Below, piece by piece: positions 44,342 to 55,095 of a stretch of DNA of 64,000 bases. The DNA lies in assembly GCA_032717465.1 (NCBI GenBank), contig CM064655.1, positions 16,542,902 to 16,606,901 on the forward strand, given 5' to 3'. Position numbers and translations under genes: made by a program. The DNA comes from Coenobita brevimanus. Its lineage: Eukaryota > Arthropoda > Malacostraca > Decapoda > Coenobitidae. Positions within the stretch are counted from its first letter, which is position 1. Each line of letters opens with the position of its first letter. The notes below the pieces were generated by a model that was not told where the DNA came from, made no database searches, and saw nothing but the letters and a program-made list of their open reading frames with translations.

Positions 44342-45047
44342 AACAAAGTGGCGAAAGCCAAAACACTGCGGGACACTAGGTAAAAAATGGCACAAGAAGA
44401 GAGGGAAGAGCGGCGGAGTTCCTCTCTCTCATGCAGCCCGTAGGCAACTGAGGCGGCAGCACGCAGTAAGGCCCCATGCTGCCGTGATGTCATGTTAGCG
44501 GCCCAAACATCTGGCTCAATTTTTAGTACCAAAAGAGGGTGATTTTTTTTTCGCCAAAAGTATTGCGCGCTCTGACATAGGCGCTCGATACTTCTGACGA
44601 GCGCTGTATATAGCGTACTGAGTTCAGTACTCCCTCGGAAATACCGACCCCTTGTATCTAGCGAACTTTTGGATATAGCACCTCATCCCTCCCCCAATTA
44701 GTTGGTTATATCAAGGGTTTACTGTATATGATGAAGGCATATGATACAGTAATATATCTCCAAAACAAATTGCACCAAAATAATAAAACAGACAAAATAT
44801 GATGCTGAAAGTACGGGTATCATGTTGAAAAATGAGGAGGAAAAAAAATGATGGAACTGAGTTTGAGGTATTGCTGTAACAATAGGGTATTCTATCCCAA
44901 ATATAATACACTACAAAAAGTTAGGCACCCTCATCATTTTAGCAGTTCTGTGATGGACATTTTTAGGGTAGAGTGGAAAACAGAATAGCAGAAGCATCCA
45001 CATTTGACTGTATGTTAATCGTGAAATCCTGATGACCACTGATGTAT

Positions 45048-45602
45048 AAGTCTACCTATCTATCTATTGCCAGATGCCTTTATCTCATAAGGGGTGGCTA
45101 CAAACAAATCGCCTCCACATTGCCCTGTCCAATGCCACTTCACTGCCTTGCTCCCAGCTCACACCCCCCTCACTCATATACCTCCCCACTCTATCCCTTC
45201 ATCTCATCCTCAGCCTCCCCCTCCCTCTCCCTCCCTCCAGCTCATTCGCATACACTCTCCTCATTAGTCTCTCGTTCTCCATCCTCTCCACATGGCCAAA
45301 CAACCTCAATGTATTTCTCCCAACACTTCCTATCACATCCACATCCATACCACAGAACTCCTTCACTTCCTCATTTGTCAGTCTGTCTCTCCATGTAACT
45401 CTACATGTTACTCTCAAATAACTCACTTCCACTGCTCTCACTCTTGATTTGTGTCCTTCCAACAAGGTCCAAGCTTCACTTCCATACATCAGAGCTTGTA
45501 TCACAATACGGGACATGCAGTGACTTTTTTACTTCCATGCTCACTTCCCTGTTCCTTATTGCTGCTTCCAAAAGGCCAGCAACCTTTCTTCCCTGTTGTA
45601 CA
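45048..45602 (-). mobile_element. RTE-like family A fragment (5' truncated)
   Basis: (TATC)n tail at 45052-45068, then the C-terminal coding region (minus 45199-45516: EAWTLLEGHKSRVRAVEVSYL, NTLRLFGHVERMENERL). It ends within the region upstream of that block at about 45602, where unrelated sequence begins. Confidence 0.85.
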
Positions 45603-45906
45603 GACGCCCAAGGAAGTGATGACTCGATTCCCAGTACCTTTCACTCAGAAAGTGGTATCTGGCAACTGCCATGGCCTAATTGTATTTTCAATAATGTACA
45701 CCGGAAAAAGCAGTATTTAGGTAAACAATTTCAAAAAGCAATTTATAAAAGTTTTTTCCATGTATATCTCTCATTACGGAAGAGGAAACCATAACATACT
45801 AAAGCTGAGGTTTAGCCGTATGAAAGAATGTGAAACGCATGCCGTATCGCCCAAGTTTCAAAGTTAAAATGCAGAGAAACTCTCGTAATATTTACTTTAC
45901 ATCTTA

Positions 45907-47866
45907 AATCAATAATCTATCTATCTATTGCCAGACACCTCAATCCCGTACGTGGTGGCGACAATCAAATCGCCTCCACATCGCCCTGTCCTGGTCCCAA
46001 CTCACACCCCCCTCTCTCATATACCTCTCCACTCCATCCCTCCATCTCATCCTCAGCCTCTCCCTCCCTCCACCTCACTCACATACACTCTCCTCGTCAG
46101 TCTCTCACCCTTCATCCTCTCCTCATGGCCAAACCACCTCAGTATGTTCCTCCTAACACTTCCTATCACATCCACATCCACACCACAAAGCTCCTTTATA
46201 TCCTCATTTGTCAGCCTGTCTCTCCATGTGACTCCAAAGGCTCCTCTTAAATAACTCATTTCCACTGCTCACTCTTGACTTGTGTCCTTCCAACAATGTC
46301 CAAGCTTCACTTCCATATGTTAGAGTTGGTATCACAATACTGTCATGTAGTAACTTTTTCACTTCCATGCTCACTTCCCTGTTTCTTATCACTGCTTTCA
46401 AGGAACCAGCAACCTTTCTTCCTTGTTGTACCCTTTCAAGCACTTCACCCTCCAAACCTCCATCCTTACTCATCACACTATCCAAGTACTCAAAAGTACT
46501 CACATTTTCCATTTCCTCACCATCCAACCTCACTGTACATTCACTGACTTCACCTCTCTCAAAGACCATCACTTTGCTCTTCCCATGATTCACCTTTATA
46601 TTCCATTTCTTACACACTCTCCCAAACTCATCCATCAAGCCTTGCAGCTCCCCTTCGTCTTCACTTAACAACATAGTGTCTTCTGCAAACAACAGTACAG
46701 GGAGTTTCCAAACACTACCCTCTCTCACTAGGGCCACTCCAACATCCACTGCCCTACCTTGTACCTCTTTTATTACCCCATCCATGTACAGATTGAACAA
46801 CCATGGAGACATGACACATTCCTGTTTCAACCCAACCTTCAAAAAGAAAAATTCACTCAGTTCACCATCCACACGCACTGCAACCTTAGCACCATCATAC
46901 ATACTCTTCACAGCATTCAACAACTTCCCATCTACTCCATATATTCTTAATACTTTCCACAATCCTTGTCTATCCACCCTGTCATATGCTTTCTCCAAAT
47001 CCATGAAGGCCACATACAACTTCATTCCCTTCTCTAGACACTTCTCCGCTAAAGATCTAAGAAGGAATATCTGATCTACACAACCTATTCCCTTCCTAAA
47101 GCCTCCCTGTTCTTCTCCAATTAATTCCTCTGTTATTTCCCTAACTCTGTCAGTAAGTATCCTACCATACACTTTTCCTATTACACTAAGAAGACAAATG
47201 CCCCTATGATTACCACACACTTCTTTTTCCCCTTTTCCTTTGTACAAAGGAATAATTATACCTGACTTCCAATCCCCGGGGACTCTACTTCTTCCCATGC
47301 CAATCTGCACATATTCCACATCCATTCTACTACTATCTCTCCCTCATGCTTCAGCATTTCACCACACACTCCATCAATTCCTGGGCGTTCCCCAGTTTGA
47401 CTTTCTTCTTTGTTTCCACAACTACTATCCTACTGATTTCTTCCTGTCTTCTCACCTCCCTCCTTCTCCCAGCCACCCCCCAGCCACTTATACTCACATT
47501 ACTTCCATCCTCTATGTTTAACAATTCCTTAAATTGTTCTCTCCATCTGCTCACTTTTTCTCCCTTCTCCACTAGTAATCTACCATTTTTATCTTTCACT
47601 CCCCTACTAACTTCACTGCCACCATGTCTTACTCTCTTCACCTCTTTCCAGAACATTTTCTTACAGTTCCTCCATTTACACTCAAATACCTTCCAAATTC
47701 CTCATCCACTCTCTTCTTACTCTCTCTTACTAATCTTTTCACGTCTCTCTTCCTTTCTACGTATAACTCTCTTCTGCCTCTCAACTTCTTCCACGCCCCT
47801 ATTCTCATCCATTCATTGTATGCTTTTTTCTTTTGTGCCACAGCCTGTCTCACCTCTTCATTCCAT
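45907..47866 (-). mobile_element. RTE-like LINE, family A copy 3 (5' truncated)
   Basis: (TATC)n tail at about 45914-45929. Coding sequence extends to the RT N-terminal region (minus 47638-47853: QAVAQKKKAYNEWM). The endonuclease is missing. This is the best preserved family A RT in the window. Confidence 0.88.
46204..47325 (-). pseudogene. RTE-like reverse transcriptase with FAED active site
   Basis: 373 codons are open. Blocks in order are GDWKSGIIIPLYKGKGEKEV, ICLLSVIGKVYGRILTDRVR, GEEQGGFRKGIGCVDQIFLL, YVAFMDLEKAYDRVDRQGLW (first Asp), LKQECVMSPWLFNLYMDGV and VLLFAEDTMLLSE. The canonical FADD box reads FAED: the first Asp of the pair is Glu (codon at 46681-46683), and the preceding motif has QEC for QGC. 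The C-terminal region follows (NVSTFEYLDSVMSKDGGLEG) until a frameshift near 46270. The two changed active-site residues suggest an inactive enzyme. Confidence 0.85.
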
Positions 47867-48617
47867 CAATAATACTGAAGCAAAATATCCCATAAAATAA
47901 AACCCACAGACAACGGTAATGTCGAAATCACAAGTGCCAACAATTAAGAAAGATAAACAGCAAAACTTATATTTTTATCCACATTTAATTCTCTATGTGC
48001 GATGATATTTACATGGGAAAACCTGTGAGCATTAGCCAGTAAGCAAGACTGATCGTCAACATGATACTACAGCCTGTCAGTGTGAGCATATTACTGTTCT
48101 TTATTTACTAAATATTCCAGCAAAGGCAGATAACCCGGCAGCTTAACAACAAGAAGAGGACGGTTAACGGATGGATAAGCGATACAGAAAGGGGTAGAAC
48201 AGAAAATCTGCCAAATGGAGCTTCTCGTAGCACAACACTAGACTAAGACAGACAAATTCTTGCATGTGCCCAAGAACAACTCCACACCACCTGTGTTACT
48301 ATCAAGAAACAAATTAATCTGCCGGTATTCAGTTAAATTAGTGAAACCAGTGCATTTACTGGGGGAAAATTGGTCATTTTTATTCACATGATGAAAATCC
48401 AGCAAGTAATAAAATAAGTAGGGCAGTTTCATGAAGGAACTAAAGTGGGAGAGGATGATGGTCAAAAGCAAGAATTAGACAATGGAGAGAACTAAAGGCA
48501 GAAAGGATTGTATAAAAAAAGGGGGCAGGGGGAGGGATCATGACAAATGCTAACACACATCTACTCTCATTCACGGCATGATAATGACTGAGACTGACTG
48601 AAGTAAGGGCTGGCATG

Positions 48618-49937
48618 CAGTGTTGCCAAAGGGAAATTTTAGTAATCCGCTATAGCCTATTTCACGGGAGAAAAGAAACTGCCATTCGGCAACCCTCTTC
48701 CACACTGTCCGATTTCGTGCATTCTTGTTGTAAGTAGTTAAATAATATACAATGATGTTGATGACAGCAGCCTTAACTGAAAAAACAATACAATAAAGTA
48801 TTTTTAACTTTTTTTTTAACACAAACATAAATGTAACATAAGTGTTAGCAGTCAGCTGATGAAATAAACAAAAGCTATGAATACACATTTAAATTTCATG
48901 GGGTGCCTGACACCTGTCATGTGCGTAATAAAGTAGTGCCAAACATCTGACTTACTAAATAATGAGACTTACTAAATAATGACATAGTCGTCTTCCAGTA
49001 TCATCTAATTGCGTATTACATTAAGAGAAGGTAGACATAACCTTTTATAGTACAGTATTTTTTAATATTTACCGAGAATGAAACAATATCTATCTATCTA
49101 TAGCCCGACACCCTTATCCCGCAAATGGTGCCCGCAGACAAAACGCCTCCAAGTCACTCTGTCACCCACCATTTGACTACCCTCCCCCCAACTCACCCCC
49201 CCCTCCCTCATATACCTCTCAACTCCATCCCTCCACCTCATCCTCGGTCTACCCCTCCCTCTCCCTCCCTCCACCTCACCTACATACACCCTCTTAGTCA
49301 GTCTTTTATTCTCCACATGTCCAAACCACCTCAGTGTATTTCTCCTAATCTTCTCAACCACATCCACATCTACCCCACAACGTTCCTTCACTTCTTCATT
49401 TGTCAACCTGTCCCTCCACGTCACTCCACATGCTCCTCTCAAGTAACAAATGATAATAATTATGTTGGTGCTACGGAGTTGATCAGATGACCGACTGCAG
49501 CGGCAAATGCGAGTCAACCTGACTGACTCTACAATGCTCGCACATGACCACACCTACAGTAGGCCTATGCTCCCTACAGCCTCGCAGATTGTAAGTAATG
49601 ATGTTATACACTTCACCTATGCTTACTGTAAGTTTGATATTTTGGACAGTTCTTAACATCACTGTATATTATTAAGCTACTCACAACAAGCATGCACAAA
49701 ATTGGACAGTTTGGAAGAGGGTTGCCAAACAGCAATTTCTTTTCTCCCATAAAACAGGCTATAGATTGGTCTCAAAGGTGGTAAAAATCCACCAGACTGA
49801 GGGAAATTTAGGAAAAATAACGCTGGACAGGACTTTAAAAGAGCTCCAGATATACAGAAAATATTTAAATTTTTACCAGCTAGATTGCTTTTAAAGTCTC
49901 TAAATTTAGCAGGAAAATTGCTACATTGGAAACACTG
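48618..49937. mobile_element. Inverted-repeat DNA element with CAGTGTTGCC ends
   Basis: 48618-48775 matches the inverse of 49640-49937, with a deletion in the left arm. Shared blocks include GGCTATAG, GGGAGAAAAGAAA, GGCAACCCTCTTCC and AATAATATACA. The outer ends are CAGTGTTGCC and (inverse) CAGTGTTTCC. Flanks CTGGCATG and TTGGCATC agree at 6 of 8 positions, which could be an old 8-bp duplication. The interior is non-coding and carries a LINE fragment at 49088-49448. Confidence 0.65.
49088..49448 (-). mobile_element. RTE-like family A 3' fragment
   Basis: (TATC)n at 49090-49101, then about 345 bp of the 3' coding end (GVTWRDRLTNEEVKERCGVD, RNTLRWFGHVENKRL). Nested in the inverted-repeat element. 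Confidence 0.88.
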
Positions 49938-50254
49938 TTGGCATCAGTCGGACGACAAGTAGAAACATGCAAGATGTCGTTTTTTATTTATTGTTGTTGA
50001 CCTAAATAAAATATACCGTAAACTTAAGTAATGTTTTCGCAAGATTAGTTTTTTTATACCATGAATAATGTTTGCAGGGCAGGCAGAGCCTGTTTCCATC
50101 TCCTAACTCCCAATCAAGTAAACGTACCAGACCCACGGAGTTTTGTACGAAACTTAAAGAAAGCGAGACATCACTTGTTTGGGTAATCGTACCCTTTCAA
50201 CCTTCTGTAAAAAAAAAGTCCAGATTACTAATACTGTATTATTATTATCATTAT

Positions 50255-51995
50255 TATATTCACCCCATCCTAGGGTGGGAAAGGAGGTCCAGATGATAAT
50301 GATGATAATCATTATTGTTATTGTTACTGTATGGTGTATGGCACGTATGGCATAAATGGTAAGCTGCTAGGTGCCGTCAAGAGTTTGTATGATGGCAGTG
50401 GGGCATGTGTAAAGGTAAATGGGCATCTAAGTAAATGGTTTATAACCAATGTGGGTGTGTGACAAGGTTGTGTGATGTTCCCGTGGTTGTTCAATATATA
50501 TATATGAACGGGGTGATGAGAGAAGTAAAAACAAGAGTAATGGAGAGAGGGATGGCATTGGTAATGAATGGTCTATCTATCTATCTATTGCCAGACGCCT
50601 CAATCCCGTTTGGGGTGGCCACAAACAAATCGCCTCCAAGTCGCCCTGTCCCCCGCCATTTCACTCCCCTGCTCCCAATTCACACACCCCTCTCTCATAT
50701 ACCTCTCCACCCCATCTCTCCATCTCATCCTCGGCCTCCCCCTCCCTCTTTCCCCCTCCACCTCACTCACATACACTCTCTTCGTCAGTCTTTCAACCTC
50801 CATCCTCTCCACATGGCCAAACCACCTCAGTGTGTTCCTCATAACGCTTCCTATCACATCCACATCAACACCACAACGCTCCTTTATATCCTCATTCATC
50901 AGCCTGTCTCTCCATGTGACTCCACAGGCTCCTAATGAATGGTGAGGATGGAATATCTCAAACTTGTTGTATGCTGATGATGCAGTACTAGTTACACATA
51001 CTGGACAAGAGCTTGGTACACAAGTGCAGAGTTTTGCTGACATCTGTGAGCACTGTGCCTTGAGAGTATAATATACTCTCAAGGCACATATTATGTTGAA
51101 AAGAGTAAAGTGATGGTAATTGAGGGAGAAGGTGACTCCCAGTGTGATGTTACAGTGAAAGGAGAGAGACTGGAAATGGTGAGAGAGTTCAAATACCAGG
51201 GTACAGTGATAGAAAAGAAAGGAATATAAGCAAAAGAAGTGCAAAGTAGAGTGACACAAGGAAGGAAGGTAGTTGGTGCTATGGAGGCCTTGATAAGATC
51301 CACAGGCTTGAGTGATGCAGCTGCGCGAGACTTACATTAACATATGGATGTGAGACTAGAGTGTGGCATGAAAAAAAAAAGTCATGAATGACAGCAATGG
51401 AGATGGGACCTCTGAGGAAAGTATGTGGAGTACAGAGAGTGGACAGGATACGAACTACAGTAATGCAATTCATGAGAGATGCGGAGTGAGGAAGTCTGTG
51501 GACACCAGAATCAAAGAGAGAGTACTGAGATGATATGGCCATGTAGAGAGAACAGATAACAACTGAGTGGTGAAAAAGGTATATCTGAGTGAATCTGAAG
51601 GAGGGAAGAGGCAAGGTAGGCCAAGGAGAAGGTGGAGGGAAATGGCGGATGAGTGTGTGAGGGAGAGGTATGGAAGTCAGTGGGGCTAGGTGACTGACAA
51701 GAGATCAAGCTGGCTGGATGAATGTTGAAAGAAGTGCATGATCAGGGATTTGGCACCCGTTTTTAACGTGACAGTCTTTGGTCTGGCTCCATCGAATACG
51801 TTTATGTGAAGCTACAGAATATGGTGAAAGTTTTGAGTGTATCAGATAGAGCCATGATTCCAGGGGCTTGAATGATGAGTGAATGAAAGTGTGGCTCATT
51901 GGAGTGGGCCAACTCGGGCTGCCTGAATGTTGCTATTCCTCACCCTGTCCCAGGGTGGAAAAGGAGGTCCGGATGATGACGATGATTATTATTAC
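50255..51995 (+). mobile_element. RTE-like family B copy 2, plus strand (plus adjacent tail fragment)
   Basis: 50255-50320 is a lone family B tail (GGGTGGGAAAGGAGGTCC then GATAAT units). 50330-51995 is a 5'-truncated family B copy on the plus strand. It starts in the RT (GGCATAAATGGTAAGCTGCT), passes through the YADD region near 50975 (TATGCTGATGATGC) and a C-terminal domain (near 51460-51680), and ends in its own GGAAAAGGAGGTCC and GAT tail at about 51956-51985. Many frame breaks. A family A fragment is inserted at 50573-50933 and a templated palindrome at 51054-51088. Confidence 0.85.
50573..50933 (-). mobile_element. RTE-like family A 3' fragment with perfect target duplication
   Basis: 361 bp of family A 3' end, with (TATC)n at the 3' side, inserted in family B copy 2. 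The 11-bp duplication TAATGAATGGT is present at 50562-50572 and 50934-50944. It is very similar to the copy at 58549-59330. Confidence 0.95.
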
Positions 51996-52117
51996 TGTAT
52001 CAAATAGACAATCTTGATCAACATCAGTGCTGAAAGCTAATGGACTAGGAAAAAAAAAATCAAACAATTTCACATCCTTTATCATGCTACGTATATCTGT
52101 AATTACCACTAACTTAC

Positions 52118-52267
52118 CCATAAGGAAGCAACAGTAAATCCAACATAAAATCTAGCAGAAGTTTTGCTACTCCTGGTCGCTCACGCAAGCCAAACAAGGA
52201 GGCAGTTTTCTCAGCTGTGTCAGGGAACTTCATATGACCAAACACAGGCACCATCAACAGCAGCAGA
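52118..52267 (-). CDS. ECPAS: ECM29/ECPAS internal exon (150 bp)
   Basis: The minus-strand exon has acceptor TTGTTACAG (ending 52268) and donor GTAAGT (starting 52117). Translation gives LLLLMVPVFGHMKFPDTAEK, TASLFGLRERPGVAK and LLLDFMLDLLLLPYG. The last is one of the most conserved ECM29 N-terminal segments, and the upstream HMK(Y/F)P block also fits. It starts and ends in phase 2. The split last codon (GG) is completed by T of the exon at 729, giving Gly, and the joined protein continues in the order known for animal ECM29. No nearby exon is recognised upstream within the window, so the preceding exon lies beyond 64000 or is too diverged to see. Confidence 0.93.
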
Positions 52268-52725
52268 CTGTAACAAATGGTAATCATCATCATTTTACCT
52301 ATATTTTCCATTGTTTCAATAGCAAGGGTAAGGCATAAAACAGTTAAGAAAAGGAAAATGTAAAAGCATTGGTGCAATCAAATATCTGCTAAGTTAATGC
52401 TGTTGAATATCCTTGGACTGTCTTGCTAAACAGACCCATCATCTACAGGCAGGCAATCATCCCTGCAGGTCCGTCCCATGCAGCAAACCAAAGCTCCCTT
52501 GTGGTAGACAGTGCCTAACCATGGTGAGGTACGAGGAAGAGTGTAGAGGTTTGGTTCCGCGTGGATGCTGCTTTACAACTCTCCACTCAGTTTACATGAG
52601 CATCACAGTAGGCTCCACAGCACCCCATTATCCAGTTATATGGTTGCCACTCAGCACTGTAAATGGTTATCTGGGTTACATGAAACCATCAGGATTGTCA
52701 TTAAATGCAGAGTCACCTGAGGTGG

Positions 52726-52761
<36 letters not shown>

Positions 52762-53050
52762 GAAAGGAAGATTTGGAGAAATAAGAAGAGAGGAGGGAAG
52801 AACAGAAAAAGAATGATAAAGGTGAAGGAACAAGAAGACAGCACAATACACTATCAAGTACGTGAATGATGGTCAACACCACCTACCACCGCAATATGCT
52901 AAGTGAAACAGTCATCCCTTCATCTGCACAAATATATTATATTAACCCATAGTGTGGGACTTACCCCACAAGAGTCAACTCAGGGGGAATATGACTGACC
53001 TCATATGAGAGGGATCATTAACAACGCACCACAAAATTTCTTGTAGGAGC
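52268..53050 (-). other. ECM29 intronic sequence with RTE-like 5' fragment and poly(A)
   Basis: 52410-52724 resembles the 5' region of the RTE-like elements at 4260-4390 (GTTATATGGTTGCCAC, GGTTACATGAAACC, AATGCAGAG), followed by A(35) at 52725-52759. The rest (52268-52410, 52768-53050) shows nothing I recognise. Confidence 0.5.
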
Positions 53051-53342
53051 AGTTTATGGGATATTAGGCTATCTATCATCTCTCATCCCCAACCCCTAGC
53101 TTGAGCTCAGAAACAAAGTAAGAGTAGCTACTATGAACAAAACTCCTACACTGGAACAACTCTGGGACTGTCTCCCTCTGTCTGTGTTTCCTATTGCCCA
53201 TGATCTCCAGTCTTTTAAGCACAGTGTCCAGGCATCTCAAAATGAAAGAATCTTGAATTTGGCACTCTGTTATTTTGTTTTTGTTATTTCTTGGGGGGAA
53301 CAATCTGCGGGTTCCTGGCCTTTGGTTCCTTCTTCCTTGTGT
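53051..53342 (+). mobile_element. Jockey/I-like LINE family E, 3' end
   Basis: The plus strand reads LEQLWDCLPLSVFPIAHDLQ then SFKHSVQASQNERILN, a LINE C-terminal signature (LPxSVFP..YDLxxFK), and matches the inverse of 14727-14900. It is followed by TATC and TA microsatellites. Confidence 0.7.
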
Positions 53343-53371
53343 ATATATCTATCTATCTATCTATATACATA

Positions 53372-53461
<90 letters not shown>

Positions 53462-53507
53462 AAGTACAATATTATATATATATATATACAGTATATATAT
53501 ATATATA
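53343..53507. repeat. (TATC)n and (TA)n microsatellites
   Basis: TATC units at 53346-53364, then several TA tracts to 53507 separated by CAGTATAT and GTACAATATT. Open frames here give only YIYIYI repeats. Confidence 0.96.
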
Positions 53508-54429
53508 TACAGTAATCCCTGTAATATCTGGACGCCCATTTTCCGGACATCCCCAATAACCGGACATTTTCGTCCCGGGATCCAATATTCTGGGGGGGGG
53601 GAAAAAAAAAAAAAAAAAAAAAAAACTGACTTTTTCTCGCCCGTAATTTGAAGTTGGTGCGCGCGGCACGGGCCAGCTGTGTTCTGGTGCGTTGTTTCGC
53701 CAACGTCAGCTAGAGCACTCCTGCATCCTCCCCACGTACCGACCGTCTCTTGTGTGTGCACGTTCGTCGTCATGGCCACCACGTGCTCGCTTTTGTGGTG
53801 GTGCCTTACCTGCTGCAGGCTCTCCTGCTGCTCTTGTGCCTCTCCTTCATGTGTGTGATGATGGCCCCGCCGCCTAAGAAGAGGAAGAGAGACATTTTGA
53901 CTCTGGAGAAGAAGAGGGAGATGCAGTAAACTCACCCGGAACATGTTCTCGCCAAACGCGCTCGCAATTATACACGGTTAGTGCTGGGATATGTATAAGA
54001 TAACGTAAGATTAAAGAACCATTACGAAAACTATATATTTATGCAAGAGAGGCCTTTGATAGGCCAAATCCTCGAACATCAGCTCAGCACGCATGGTTTG
54101 TTTTGATCACGTGATGATTCACTGTACTGCTTTTCCTCAGTGCTGTATTTGTAAGTTAAATATTTACAGTACTGTTCTGTTAAGTTTATGTGCAAGTTAA
54201 AGTATTATTAAATAACGTTCAAGCAAGAAATAAAGTCTTATAACCAGTTTTCTGATAGGCGTCAGAATAGTACTTTTTTTATTTTTGTTAAATATTTGTT
54301 GTACTGTACTACTTTTCCACAGTACTGTATTTGTAAGTTAAATATTTACTATTCTGGTATGCACTTGTAAGTTAAAGCATTTAAAGAAAGTTAAAGCATT
54401 AAATAAAGCCTTTTAACCACTTATAGATT

Positions 54430-55095
54430 ACACACGATTGGTAGGTTCCAAGACAATTCGCCATCATGTCAATTCCCCGTCAAAACATGAATGATTCCCC
54501 ATCAGGGCAATTCGCACCCTGTATGATTCCCTGTCATTCTATAAATATATTAATTAATCAATACTTTAATAACTATATTTCAGGGGTATCCATCAAAGTC
54601 TATGTTGTCTTGTTATTGTTGTGATGGTGAACTGGCTTGACAGCGAATAGTCCAGAAACCATTTTGCTCCATAGACTCCTTAAACGTGGTATTTTGCTGT
54701 TATCTGACATTGGTAATCAATATGAAGCACTTTAAGTGGTTAGAAGGTTTATTTAATGTTATAACTTACAAATACAGTACTGCACAGCAAAACTTCGACA
54801 AACAAATACGAAAACATGAGGCAACATTCAAAAGCCGACTGGTTTCGGCATCGGAATGTTGCCTTGTGTTTAGGTATTTGTATATTGAAGTTTTGATGTG
54901 CAGTACTGTATTTGAAAGTTATAACATTAAATGAACCTTCTAACCACTTAAAGTGCTTCATATTGATTACCAATGGCAGATAACAGCAAAAGACCACGTT
55001 TAAGAGATCTAGGGAGCAAAATAAGGAGTACTTAAAACTTACGCGGTTTAGCGCCGAACGCGCCACGTTAGGAACGAAACCCACGCGTTGGGGGT
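54430..55095. mobile_element. Foldback-type repeat, copy 2
   Basis: 54659-54829 and 54854-55024 are reverse complements around a 24-nt loop, forming a hairpin of about 170-bp arms. 55025-55090 extends one arm with the terminal sequence ACCCACGCGTTGGGGG. 54440-54655 is the inverse of 3720-3960. It lies inside the Tigger transposase gene. Confidence 0.75.

Larger units (their letters stand above)
41453..44606 (-). mobile_element. Tc1-like transposon, interrupted by piggyBac derivative
   Basis: Terminal inverted repeats begin CAGTGCTCGTCAGAAATATC at 41453 and, in inverse, CAGCGCTCGTCAGAAGTATC at 44606. TA target duplications lie at 41451-41452 and 44607-44608. The transposase is on the minus strand and is split by the 42155-43913 insertion. 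Confidence 0.93.
41071..44724. mobile_element. Pogo/Tigger-type MITE hosting a Tc1-like element
   Basis: The left end CAGTAAACCCTCGATGTAAC at 41071 is preceded by TA. The right end is an inverse near-match ending GGGTTTACTG at 44724, followed by TA. Its own sequence is only about 500 bp and non-coding; the rest is the Tc1-like insertion. Confidence 0.8.
730..52117 (-). other. Giant ECM29 intron (51,388 bp, phase 2)
   Basis: The donor is GTAAGT at 52117 downwards and the acceptor AG is at 731-730. Both flanking exons are phase 2, and the split glycine codon is GG plus T. The intron is almost wholly made of transposable elements, listed separately. Stretches without any feature I can name are 730-845, 4441-4616, 13001-13389, 13626-13901, 39736-40351, 40663-41068, 44727-45047, 45603-45905, 47867-48617 and 51996-52117. 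They are AT-rich and carry no open frame with recognisable homology. Confidence 0.93.

Noticed and set aside
53275..53703. Frames of Tyr-Ile repeats
   Set aside because: They are translations of TA microsatellites.
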